This document shows positions 6,828-14,365 of a stretch of 14,729 nucleotides of DNA, one piece after another. The position numbers were made by a program, and so were the translations under genes. Under the pieces are notes generated by a model. The model made no database searches. It was given only the letters and a program-made list of their open reading frames with translations, and was not told the origin of the DNA. Origin of the DNA: an uncultured Porphyromonas sp. (lineage in GTDB: Bacteria > Bacteroidota > Bacteroidia > Bacteroidales > Porphyromonadaceae); the NCBI GenBank assembly GCA_902465775.1, contig CABQOJ010000010.1, positions 1 to 14,729 of the forward strand, in the 5' to 3' direction. Position 1 is the stretch's first letter, and the number at the start of each line of letters is the position of its first letter.

Positions 6828-8710
6828 CCACGCTGAATTGTAGCGATAATGATCGATTGACGAACTTAGCTCTCTCTCAGTGTGTCGCCTTGACCACGCT
6901 GAATTGTAGCGATAATGATCGGTTGACGACTTTGGACGTGACGAAGAACGTTGCCTTAACAGAACTAGACTGTAGTGGCAACGGGCGGATGACACGCTTG
7001 GATCTATCGAAGAACGTAGCCTTGACTAAGCTGTCTTGCGATTTCTCTGAACTGGAGAGCTTGGATCTATCGAAAAACGTTGCTTTAATCGAGCTGAATT
7101 GTAGGGGCAACTGGCGGATGACGAGTTTGGATCTATCGAAGAATGTAGCCTTGACTGAACTCAACATCAGTGGCAACAAACGGATGACGAGCTTGGATCT
7201 ATCGAAAAACGTAGCTCTAACAAAGCTAAACTGCAACTGGAACGATCAATTGACGAACTTAGATCTCTCGAAGAACGTCGCCCTGACTGAGCTGGTTTGC
7301 GATTACACTGAACTGGAGAGCTTAGATCTCTCAAAGAACGTTGCCCTGACTACTTTGTCTTGCAAAGGCAATAAGCAACTGACGAGCTTAAATCTCTCAA
7401 AGAACATCGCTTTGACTACATTGTTTTGTAGAAACAATAAGAAGCTGACGAGCTTAGAACTCTCTAAGAACGTTGCCTTGGAAGAGCTAGATTGTATAGA
7501 CAATGACCAATTGACAAGCTTGGATCTGACGAAGAATGTCGCCTTGACCCAGCTTTCCTGTTTTTGGAGCAATCTGACAAGCTTGGATCTGACGAAGAAC
7601 GTCGCTTTGACTGAGCTAGATTGTAACTATAACGAGCAACTGAAGAACTTGGATCTGACGAAGAATGTCGCCTTGACTAAATTGGAGTGTAAAGACAACA
7701 TTCAACTGACAAGCTTGGATCTTTCGAAGAATGTTGCCTTGACCGAGTTAGATTGTAGTGGCAACGAACAACTGACGAGCTTAGATCTCTCTAAGAACGT
7801 TGCTCTGAGCGAGCTTAGCTGTACTGACAAGGAGCAAACGATCGAAGAGCTATCAAGTCTCCCCAACTTGAAGAAGCTTTCGTATCATACGAGTTCAGAC
7901 ACTTTAGATCTCTCCAAGCTTGTTCATTTGACTGAGCTGTCTTGTTGTGGCACCAAGCAGCTGACAAGCTTAGATCTCTCTAAGAACGTTGCCTTGACAA
8001 AACTAGATTGTAGCAATAACGAGCAGCTGACAAGCTTAGATCTCTCCAAGCTTGTTCATTTGACCGAGCTAGATTGTATAGACAATGACCAATTGACAAG
8101 CTTGGATCTGACGAAGAACGTCGCTTTGACTAAGCTAGATTGTAGCTATAACGAGCAGCTGACGAGCTTGAATCTATCGAAGAATGTTGCTTTGACTGAG
8201 CTAGATTGTAGCTATAACGAGCAACTGACGAGCTTGAATCTCTCGAAGAACGTCGCCTTGACCAAGCTGGAGTGCAAAGACAACAAGCAGCTGACGAGCT
8301 TAGATCTATCGAATAACGTTGCCTTGACCAAGCTAGACTGTAGAGACAACGAGCAGTTGACGAGCTTAAACCTCTCAGAGAGCGTTGCCTTGACTGAATT
8401 ACATTGTGGTGGTAACGAGCAACTGACGAGCTTAGATCTCTCTAAGAACGTTGCCTTGACTACATTGTCTTGTTACGACAACGAGCGTTTGAAGAGCTTA
8501 GTTCTTCCAAATAGCGCCACCTTGACTGAGCTACGTTGTAGTGGCAACAAGCAACTGGCGAGTCTGGATCTCTCTAAGAATCTCCTCCTGACTAGGTTAA
8601 ATTGTCGTGACAACGAGCAGCTGACGAGCTTAGATCTCTCTAAGAACGTTGCCTTAACTAATCTACGTTGTGAGAACAATAACTTAGAGCACTTGGATCT
8701 CTCTAAAAAT
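6661..8710 (+). repeat. 66-bp LRR-coding tandem repeat array, about 30 units
   Basis: Units of 66 bp (a few of 63) share strings such as GATCTCTCTAAGAACGTTGC and TTGACTGAGCTAGATTGTAG. Near identity at the DNA level, and blocks of several units repeated together (for example around 7490-7560 and 8068-8140), point to growth by unequal recombination or gene conversion. The minus-strand open frames here are shadows of the repeat. Confidence 0.9.
6803..6812 (+). repeat. (TC)5 dinucleotide run at the frameshift
   Basis: GA is followed by five TC units and then AG. The same position in the preceding LRR unit (6737-6744) carries four TC units, and the next unit has the in-frame 12-base form GCTCTCTCTCAG. 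The extra TC moves the frame by two bases and truncates the protein. Confidence 0.9.
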
Positions 8711-9271
8711 GTCGCCTTGACTGAGCTTAGCTGTACGGACAAGCAACAAACGAACCAAGAGCTACTGGACCTCACGAACTTAAGAGAGCTTACGTATCGT
8801 ACGACCTCGGACACCTTAGACCTATCTAAGGCTACTAATTTGACAAAGCTAGACTGTAGTGGTAGCGAGCTGTTGACTAGTCTGAAACTCCCAGAGGGGA
8901 CGTTGATGGAGTTGAACGTGACGGGGTGTAAATCATTGACGAGTTTGCACTGTCAGGACAATTCTCTAGAAGATCTGTTTTTCTCTGATTGTGAAGCCTT
9001 GGAGGAGGTTGACTTTAGCCAAAGCAGGCTAGTCTCTATCCAAATCGAAGGTTGTCCTAACTTGCGTACCATCCGTTGCTACGCTACGCTCCTCGAGGTG
9101 AATCTGCTGAAAGATCTAGCAAATGCGCTACCTGATCGAAGAGGGTTGCCTGCGGGAGAGCTGTATGCTTTTGCAGCCAATCAAGAGAAGCTGCTCTCTA
9201 TCCATCTGCCTGAGTTCTGTCAGAGCGTTGCTGATAAGAACTGGCACATAAATATCGTCGAACCGAAGTAG
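6824..9271 (+). CDS. Leucine-rich repeat protein, 3' portion after frameshift
   Basis: This is the rest of the LRR gene in the shifted frame, 815 codons from the TTG at 6824. That TTG is probably not a real start, because the frame is LRR sequence right back to the TC run. The body is about 30 LRR units, mostly 22 residues with consensus TSLDLSKNVALTELDCSGNE then QL; some units have 21. The conserved Cys in each unit resembles the cysteine ladder known from Listeria InlJ-type LRRs. Two irregular modules with CTDK and SDTLDLSK interrupt the array near 7810-7950 and 8722-8850. The C-terminus (NALPDRRGLPAGELYAF to DKNWHINIVEPK) resembles the caps of the second LRR protein. No type IX sorting domain or anchor is present, so the joined protein would probably stay in the cytoplasm. 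A terminator follows. Confidence 0.85.
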   Translation: MTTLNCSDNDRLTNLALSQCVALTTLNCSDNDRLTTLDVTKNVALTELDCSGNGRMTRLDLSKNVALTKLSCDFSELESLDLSKNVALIELNCRGNWRMTSLDLSKNVALTELNISGNKRMTSLDLSKNVALTKLNCNWNDQLTNLDLSKNVALTELVCDYTELESLDLSKNVALTTLSCKGNKQLTSLNLSKNIALTTLFCRNNKKLTSLELSKNVALEELDCIDNDQLTSLDLTKNVALTQLSCFWSNLTSLDLTKNVALTELDCNYNEQLKNLDLTKNVALTKLECKDNIQLTSLDLSKNVALTELDCSGNEQLTSLDLSKNVALSELSCTDKEQTIEELSSLPNLKKLSYHTSSDTLDLSKLVHLTELSCCGTKQLTSLDLSKNVALTKLDCSNNEQLTSLDLSKLVHLTELDCIDNDQLTSLDLTKNVALTKLDCSYNEQLTSLNLSKNVALTELDCSYNEQLTSLNLSKNVALTKLECKDNKQLTSLDLSNNVALTKLDCRDNEQLTSLNLSESVALTELHCGGNEQLTSLDLSKNVALTTLSCYDNERLKSLVLPNSATLTELRCSGNKQLASLDLSKNLLLTRLNCRDNEQLTSLDLSKNVALTNLRCENNNLEHLDLSKNVALTELSCTDKQQTNQELLDLTNLRELTYRTTSDTLDLSKATNLTKLDCSGSELLTSLKLPEGTLMELNVTGCKSLTSLHCQDNSLEDLFFSDCEALEEVDFSQSRLVSIQIEGCPNLRTIRCYATLLEVNLLKDLANALPDRRGLPAGELYAFAANQEKLLSIHLPEFCQSVADKNWHINIVEPK

Positions 9272-9378
9272 TAAGAATTACTTGACGCAATATCGCTGTC
9301 CAGTAAAAGTTTTTTGAGAGGAACGAAAGAAGGGCCGATTCGACAAGGAGAAAGTCCTTCGTATCAGTAAGTCTCTAG

Positions 9379-9420
9379 GGGGAGAGCACTATGTCAAGCT
9401 GTTTGACATTTGCTCTCCCC
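9379..9420 (+). terminator. Long hairpin after the first LRR gene
   Basis: GGGGAGAGCA at 9379-9388 pairs with TGCTCTCCCC at 9411-9420, and inside it ATGTCAA at 9391-9397 pairs with TTGACAT at 9403-9409 around a 5-base loop. The result is a 17-bp stem with one small internal bulge. It is followed by TGATTGTGATTTATT, which is only mildly T-rich. It lies 107 bases after the LRR stop codon. Confidence 0.75.
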
Positions 9421-9471
9421 TGATTGTGATTTATTGCTGTCCAGTCATCGGACGGCGATAATGTTCCACAG

Positions 9472-9725
9472 AAGCTATTGGGGATTCCCTTTATGTTGGC
9501 CTTAGACCATCCGCTCAGGAGCGTTATTTCCCCAAGGAGTATTGCTAAGGCGGTTAATAAGTATTCGCTACAACTCGCTCGTTACCAACTAAAAGTAGCA
9601 AAGATTCTTTCATCGTTTCCATGTTTGGCCGTATTCCGTTTCCACATTTGGCTGTATCGGGAACGGGAAGACACCTCTTAGGCTATTGCATACGTTGAGA
9701 CGATTGCATATCTTTGCCTATCAAG
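9472..9725 (+). repeat. Copy B of the 250-bp upstream repeat (partner at 5176-5425)
   Basis: This copy aligns with 5176-5425, with a core of about 80% identity at 9498-9652. It contains an uninterrupted 67-codon frame from 9478 to 9681 (ending FRFHIWLYREREDTS) where copy A has a stop. The start codon is TTG and no ribosome-binding site is evident, so I treat it as a repeat rather than a gene. Confidence 0.75.
9686..9716 (+). promoter_or_regulatory. Promoter of the secreted LRR gene
   Basis: TTG at 9686-9688, a 20-base spacer, then TATCTTTG at 9709-9716, with the same layout as the promoters at 4281 and 5388. It lies at the end of repeat copy B. The leader to the ATG at 9996 would be about 270 bases. 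Confidence 0.75.
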
Positions 9726-9792
9726 GAGCGAGTATTACTTCGCAAAAGTGAACCTTGCCCTAATCCTACGCTTGAGATGTCACTGTCAATAT

Positions 9793-9910
9793 AGACTGCT
9801 AAAAGCTCTCTACGAGGCAGGCGTCTCCCCTCTGTGGTAGCACGCTTGGCAGTCTCTGCCTAGATCAAGTCTTGGTAGACAGGTCTCGCTGAGCGTACTT
9901 GATCCTTTCT
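9793..9910 (+). promoter_or_regulatory. Structured 5' leader of the secreted LRR gene
   Basis: AGACTGC at 9793-9799 can pair with GCAGTCT at 9849-9855, and GATCAAGT at 9863-9870 with ACTTGATC at 9897-9904, which is followed by CTTTCTA. The second stem plus its pyrimidine tail could act as an attenuator. No known riboswitch family is recognised. Confidence 0.35.
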
Positions 9911-9995
9911 AACCGCATCAAGAGCTATGATAATTGGCTTACTATAGTTTATTGCATTTTAGACGAATCACAAAACACTAGACATAAAATTACTT

Positions 9996-12776
9996 ATGAA
10001 GAAACTGAACCACCTCTTTTGGACTCTTCTCTTAGCTCTCTCGGCACTGCCTCTTTGTGCTCAGACGAGCTCTGTGATCAAACTGAAAACTTCGCTGGAG
10101 CCAAACGGCGATAACACCATCTGCATCTGGTCTCAGACGACATCGGGACGTATCTGGGTCACGGGAGCCAAGCTCCTTGATGAAGAATACCTAGATGGAG
10201 AGCCAAACTACTACACTATCACATCTCAAGAGATTACCATCGAGGGTGACGTGACATATCTAAACGTGGATGACAACCATCTTACGAGTATTGACCTATC
10301 GGGGAATACTTATCTACGGAGTCTCTTCTGTGCCAACAATGAGTTGGAGCAGATCGACCTTACGAAGAGTGGCTACTTAGCCACCTTCGATGGTCATAAT
10401 AACCGATTTACATCGCTTGACTTCTCTGGAAATACGAAGATGCGCATTGTAAGTATTGATCGTAATCGCATCAGTGGCGAAGGTATGACCAAAACACTTG
10501 AGTCGCTCCATGATCAAAGTGCAGAAACAGGCGAAGTGAAGATCTGGGTGATTGACACGAAGGATGCAAACGAACAAAATGTTTGCACCAAAGAGCAGGT
10601 GGCTATTCTCAAGGGGAAGAACTTCCAAGTACTGGATTGGGCTGCAGGAGCTAATAATCGCAAAGGGATCCCTTACGAAGGCTCCGAAAGCTCCGAGAGC
10701 GTCCCCTCAATGACTCTCTCCTCTAATCGTACCTCAGGGTCTTGGATATTGGTCATAGATGCTGATAAGAAAGACCGTAGTGAAGTATGGTTGGATCTGA
10801 ATGGCAATGGAACTCGCGATGCTGGAGAGCAGCTAGCTGACCGTGATTTCGGACGTTTTGTTATTAAGCCTGTGGCAGCTAAGGATCTGACGATTTACGG
10901 CAAAGTTACGGTCTTAGAGTGCCAAGATAATGAGATTACCGACATTGACTTGTCTAAGAATCCATTTCTTAAAGGGTTGAATTGCGGTAAGAATAAACTC
11001 ACGGCTATAGACCTATCCTCCTGCAAAGCGCTAGAGAAACTTGAGATCTATCATATGGGACTAGCCTCTCTAGATGTCACTTCAAATAGCCACTTGCGGA
11101 TCTTAAAGTGCTATGGGAATAACTTAACCTCCCTAGATCTCTCAAAGTGTCCTGAACTTACGACTTTGGGTTGTGACGAAAATAAGCTTACCTCGCTAGT
11201 GCTTACTCAGCAAGCAAAGCTTTCGTCTCTTATGGCTCATACGAATCAATTGACGCAGATAGATCTAAGCGCATGCAAAGAGCTGAAAAACGTTACGCTG
11301 TATGAGAACAAACTGGAGACGATCACTCTTGCGAATCATCCTCTCCTAGAGGAGATGTATGTGTATGACAATAAGTTGCAGGCTATAGATCTCTCTGGTT
11401 GTCCTGCACTGATGTACTTGAGTATTGGGATGAATCAACTTCACTCTTTGGACATCTCACACTGCCCGCTCATCAAGGACATCTTTTGCCCCAGCAATCA
11501 ACTCAAGGATGACGCGGTGACCTCTCTAGTGGCTCAGCTACCAAATCGCGACAAGGAGGCTGAGGCTGGCAAGCTATACATCATAGATACAGACTGTAGT
11601 CCAGCAGACGGAAACTACTGCTCTAAAGAAAATGTGAAGAACGCACAGGCTAAGCACTGGCAGGTATATGACTTTCGCCAGGGGAAAAACGAGGGAGCCA
11701 ATCCTTATGAGGGTGCATTGGACAAGGATATATACACTACAGATCAGCCGAAAGCTATACTGACCTCTCAAGAGCCTACGGGAAAATGGACCCTTCGTCT
11801 AGATGCCTCTCAAAATGTCAGAGATAAAGCTTGGATAGACAGAAATAACGATGGTGTATATCAGCAAGGAGAGGAGATCAAAGATTGGGATCGTGAGTTT
11901 ACACTACCACGCACTACGACCGAGCTTACGATATATGGCAATATGGAGAAGCTCTACTGTATGTCCAACGATCTTACAAAGATAGATTGCTCTCAGCTGC
12001 CTAAACTGGCCCGGCTATCTTGTCGAGATAATCTCTTGCAGGAGTTAGACGTGAGTCACAACAAGCAACTCTTAGAGCTCTTTTGCTATGGGAATAAACT
12101 CACCACACTAGATGTCTCCCAGAATAAAGATCTAATTCGTTTGGACTGTGAGAAGAACCAAATCACAGCCCTCAATTTCAATGCTAATGACAAGCTAGAA
12201 GAGCTTTATTGTCACCACAATCAGTTGACTACCTTGGATCTCTCTAAGAACAGTCTCCTCGGGCGAGTCAACTGCGCTTACAACAACCTCACCTCGCTGA
12301 GCCTGCCAGAGCATAATCAGCTCCGCATAGTTAACTGTCACAATAATAAGTTATCCCAAGAGGAGACAAAGGTGGTGGCAACCGCCTTGTGTGATCGATC
12401 TGATCTACAGGAGCAGGGTATCATCGTAGCTGTGAATACGGTTGATGAGAGTGAGCAAAATGTCTGGACCGTAGAGACCGTATCTCTTGTCTCTGGTAAA
12501 AACTGGCTAGTCTATGATTGGAAAAACGGAGAGAACAAGGGAAGGAACCCTTATCTTGGTGAACCAAATCATATATCACAGATTACACCTGTTAGACATC
12601 AGATTAAGGTTGAGGGAACGACCGTTTGGGTAGAAAAGGAGAACCAGGACATCGTTCGTCTCTATTCCGTTTCGGGCGCACTGATCCTTGAAACTAAAGA
12701 GGATCACATCACCCTTCCTTATGAAGGCACGTTCTTGCTTTCTATAGAGGATGCATGTTATGTCATAACGATCTAG
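9996..12776 (+). CDS. Secreted InlJ-like LRR protein, probable type IX secretion cargo
   Basis: This 926-residue protein starts with a signal peptide (MKKLNHLFWTLLLALSALPL, cleavage probably after A22). It then has three modules, each a beta-rich opening region, an LRR block with the pattern L-x-x-I/L-D-L-S-x-N/C-x-x-L and frequent Cys, and a closing cap. The caps read IWVIDTKDANEQNV to FQVLDW (183-215), LYIIDTDCSPADGN to WQVYDF (527-560) and VAVNTVDESEQNV to WLVYDW (811-842). Modules two and three open with Asp/Asn/Gly loops (DLNGNGTRDAGE at 267-278; DRNNDGVYQQGEE at 615-627) that resemble EF-hand-like calcium loops. The last 65 residues (VRLYSVSGALIL, then GTFLLSIEDACYVITI) fit the type IX C-terminal sorting domain. 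Its overall plan resembles the P. gingivalis internalin-family protein InlJ. It is probably surface-attached or released, with a role in adhesion or biofilm (inference from relatives). Confidence 0.85.
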   Translation: MKKLNHLFWTLLLALSALPLCAQTSSVIKLKTSLEPNGDNTICIWSQTTSGRIWVTGAKLLDEEYLDGEPNYYTITSQEITIEGDVTYLNVDDNHLTSIDLSGNTYLRSLFCANNELEQIDLTKSGYLATFDGHNNRFTSLDFSGNTKMRIVSIDRNRISGEGMTKTLESLHDQSAETGEVKIWVIDTKDANEQNVCTKEQVAILKGKNFQVLDWAAGANNRKGIPYEGSESSESVPSMTLSSNRTSGSWILVIDADKKDRSEVWLDLNGNGTRDAGEQLADRDFGRFVIKPVAAKDLTIYGKVTVLECQDNEITDIDLSKNPFLKGLNCGKNKLTAIDLSSCKALEKLEIYHMGLASLDVTSNSHLRILKCYGNNLTSLDLSKCPELTTLGCDENKLTSLVLTQQAKLSSLMAHTNQLTQIDLSACKELKNVTLYENKLETITLANHPLLEEMYVYDNKLQAIDLSGCPALMYLSIGMNQLHSLDISHCPLIKDIFCPSNQLKDDAVTSLVAQLPNRDKEAEAGKLYIIDTDCSPADGNYCSKENVKNAQAKHWQVYDFRQGKNEGANPYEGALDKDIYTTDQPKAILTSQEPTGKWTLRLDASQNVRDKAWIDRNNDGVYQQGEEIKDWDREFTLPRTTTELTIYGNMEKLYCMSNDLTKIDCSQLPKLARLSCRDNLLQELDVSHNKQLLELFCYGNKLTTLDVSQNKDLIRLDCEKNQITALNFNANDKLEELYCHHNQLTTLDLSKNSLLGRVNCAYNNLTSLSLPEHNQLRIVNCHNNKLSQEETKVVATALCDRSDLQEQGIIVAVNTVDESEQNVWTVETVSLVSGKNWLVYDWKNGENKGRNPYLGEPNHISQITPVRHQIKVEGTTVWVEKENQDIVRLYSVSGALILETKEDHITLPYEGTFLLSIEDACYVITI

Positions 12777-12826
12777 AGTTCGCGAACTTTATAGGTGTCT
12801 TCTTGACCAAGTAGCCAACACTTGAG

Positions 12827-12869
12827 ATATCCACGGGAGAAGTTGACTTCACCCGTGGATATTTTGTTT
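12827..12869 (+). terminator. Intrinsic terminator of the secreted LRR gene
   Basis: ATATCCACGGG at 12827-12837 pairs with CCCGTGGATAT at 12852-12862, and GAAG with CTTC inside around a TTGA loop, followed by TTTGTTTG. Sequence and flanks are clearly related to the terminator at 4996. A 12-base palindrome, AGTTCGCGAACT, sits right after the stop codon at 12777-12788. Confidence 0.85.
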
Positions 12870-13088
12870 GCGAATCCTTAGTCGATGGACATGCAAAGGT
12901 AATATAGATGACAATTGAGGCTGCACCCAAGTGTTCTCAAGATTCGTCTATAACCTAGACACGGCTCAACAGTCTCCAAAGATGAGCTATACAACAACCC
13001 CTCCAAATCTTTAGGACACAAAGTTCATAACCCATCCCTTACAGTTCGCGAATAGGAAGCATCACACGAATCAGCCCGTGAAGGTGAG
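12870..13088. other. Intergenic spacer between convergent genes, no gene seen
   Basis: The two flanking genes converge here. I see no coding frame, RNA gene or clear terminator for the kinase gene. GTTCGCGAA recurs at about 13047-13055, echoing the palindrome at 12777. Confidence 0.5.
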
Positions 13089-14258
13089 TTAGGGGAGCGA
13101 CTGCAGGGGAAGGGCGATACGGAAGGTGGTGCCGACTTGTAGCTCGGAGCGCTTGACGTAGATGCGCCCGCGGAAGTAGTGACGTATGATGCGACGTGCG
13201 AGCGATAAGCCGAGCCCCCAGCCACGCTCCTTGGTGGTGAAGCCTGGTTTGAAGATCATCCGCTGCGTGGCGCGTGTCATACCACGGCCCGTGTCGGTGA
13301 TCTCGAGGTAGGCGTTCTTGCCGTGAGCCTCCGTGGTGATGGTGATCGTGCCCTTGCCGTCCATGGCGTCGACACCGTTCTTGACGATATTCTCCACGAC
13401 CCAGCTCATGAGGTCGGGCGTGATGAGACAGTAGAGCTCCTCAGCTGCTGGCTCGAAGACGATCTCTACCTGTCTGGAGATGCGTCGCGAGAGGTATTGC
13501 ACAGAGGTGGCGACCAGTCCGTTGAGCTCTATGGGCGAGAGCTCGGGTAGGCTGCCGACCTTTTGGAAGCGGTGGGCGATCAGCTCGAGGCGATTGACAT
13601 CTTGGCCCATGCTCTCAATGATTTCGGGAGGTAGGTCGTAGCTCTTGAGCAGTTCGGTCCACGCCATGAGCGAAGAGATAGGCGTGCCGAGCTGGTGGGC
13701 GGTCTCCTTGCTGAGCCCGACCCATATGCGGTCTTGCTCCCAGTGCAGTAGGCTGCGAATGGTGAGGACGAGGATGATGATGTAGAGGATGAAGATGCCC
13801 GTCTGCAGATAGGGAAAACGTAGCAACCGCCTTAGGTTACTGCTGTCGCTGTAGTAAAGGTATTGGCGCCCAGCGGTGCCTAGGTCTATCTCAATGGGTG
13901 CATAGCCAGAGCGAAAAGCCGTGAGTCGCCTCGCCAGATAGGTCGAGTCACGAGCGACCGCCACGGAGTCAATGTTTTTGTATCCCAAGATATTCCCGAG
14001 GCTGTCTGTGAGGATGAGCGGTATGGTCGTGTTTGACTCTAGGATTTGGAGAGCTAAGGCATTGAGCTGCTCGTCGCTTTGGCTGGCTATGCACTCGGTC
14101 GCCTCCGCCCAGGTCTGCATCTTGAGCCGCTCCTCGTCGGCCATGCGTCTCACGAGTGGCTCCGAGAGAACGAGCGGTAGGAGTGCCACGACGAGCGCCA
14201 GCACGACAAGTATTATATTGGTAGGCAGGGTGCCGAGTAATCTCCTAGAAGATGACAT
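13089..14258 (-). CDS. Membrane sensor histidine kinase
   Basis: This is a 389-residue two-component sensor that would autophosphorylate on histidine and pass the phosphate to a response regulator not present in the window. A transmembrane helix at about 13-33 and another at about 153-169 frame an extracytoplasmic region of roughly 120 residues with no domain I recognise. The kinase core follows: H-box ETAHQLGTP with H188 as phospho-acceptor, N-box VVENIVKNGVDAMD (N290, N294), G1 box DTGRGM (322-327), F-box region FKPGFTTKERG, and G2 box GWGLGLSLA (346-354). The end GTTFRIALPL is typical. It is divergent from the TetR-family gene, and its stop faces the LRR gene. The ligand is unknown. Confidence 0.92.
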   Translation of the reverse strand: MSSSRRLLGTLPTNIILVVLALVVALLPLVLSEPLVRRMADEERLKMQTWAEATECIASQSDEQLNALALQILESNTTIPLILTDSLGNILGYKNIDSVAVARDSTYLARRLTAFRSGYAPIEIDLGTAGRQYLYYSDSSNLRRLLRFPYLQTGIFILYIIILVLTIRSLLHWEQDRIWVGLSKETAHQLGTPISSLMAWTELLKSYDLPPEIIESMGQDVNRLELIAHRFQKVGSLPELSPIELNGLVATSVQYLSRRISRQVEIVFEPAAEELYCLITPDLMSWVVENIVKNGVDAMDGKGTITITTEAHGKNAYLEITDTGRGMTRATQRMIFKPGFTTKERGWGLGLSLARRIIRHYFRGRIYVKRSELQVGTTFRIALPLQSLP

Positions 14259-14310
14259 GTGGGTGAGAATTAGAGTGGCGTGCGCTTGACCCCAAAGGGC
14301 ACTTTCGGCG

Positions 14311-14326
14311 CAAAGCTGTATCTTTG
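14311..14326 (+). promoter_or_regulatory. Possible -7 element for the TetR-family gene
   Basis: TATCTTTG at 14319-14326 matches TAnnTTTG, 40 bases before the ATG. No TTG lies at the normal 20-base distance. Together with the bases just before it, it forms the short inverted repeat CAAAG-N6-CTTTG, which might be an operator in the divergent control region. Confidence 0.45.
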
Positions 14327-14365
14327 TAACGGTTATCTCACGCTTTTATTATCGTCCACACACTT

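Noticed and set aside
6661..8710. CRISPR-like regular repeats
   Set aside because: Units are contiguous, codon-phased and encode LRRs; there are no unique spacers and no cas genes.
6877..8814. Minus-strand open frames of 89-119 codons across the LRR array (repeating VKATFFDRSKL)
   Set aside because: They are exact shadows of the plus-strand repeat; their periodicity comes from the 66-bp units and they have no start signals.
9899..10114. A 71-codon plus-strand frame overlapping the start of the secreted LRR gene
   Set aside because: It overlaps the signal-peptide coding region in another frame and has no recognisable protein features.
12894..12901. TACCTTTG on the minus strand as a promoter
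   Set aside because: No TTG at the right spacing (the candidates are 10 and 26 bases away) and no minus-strand gene downstream.
13025..14289. Other-frame ORFs within the histidine kinase gene (such as 13323-13550 and 13972-14289)
   Set aside because: They lie inside a well-supported gene on the opposite strand or in another frame and show no domain.
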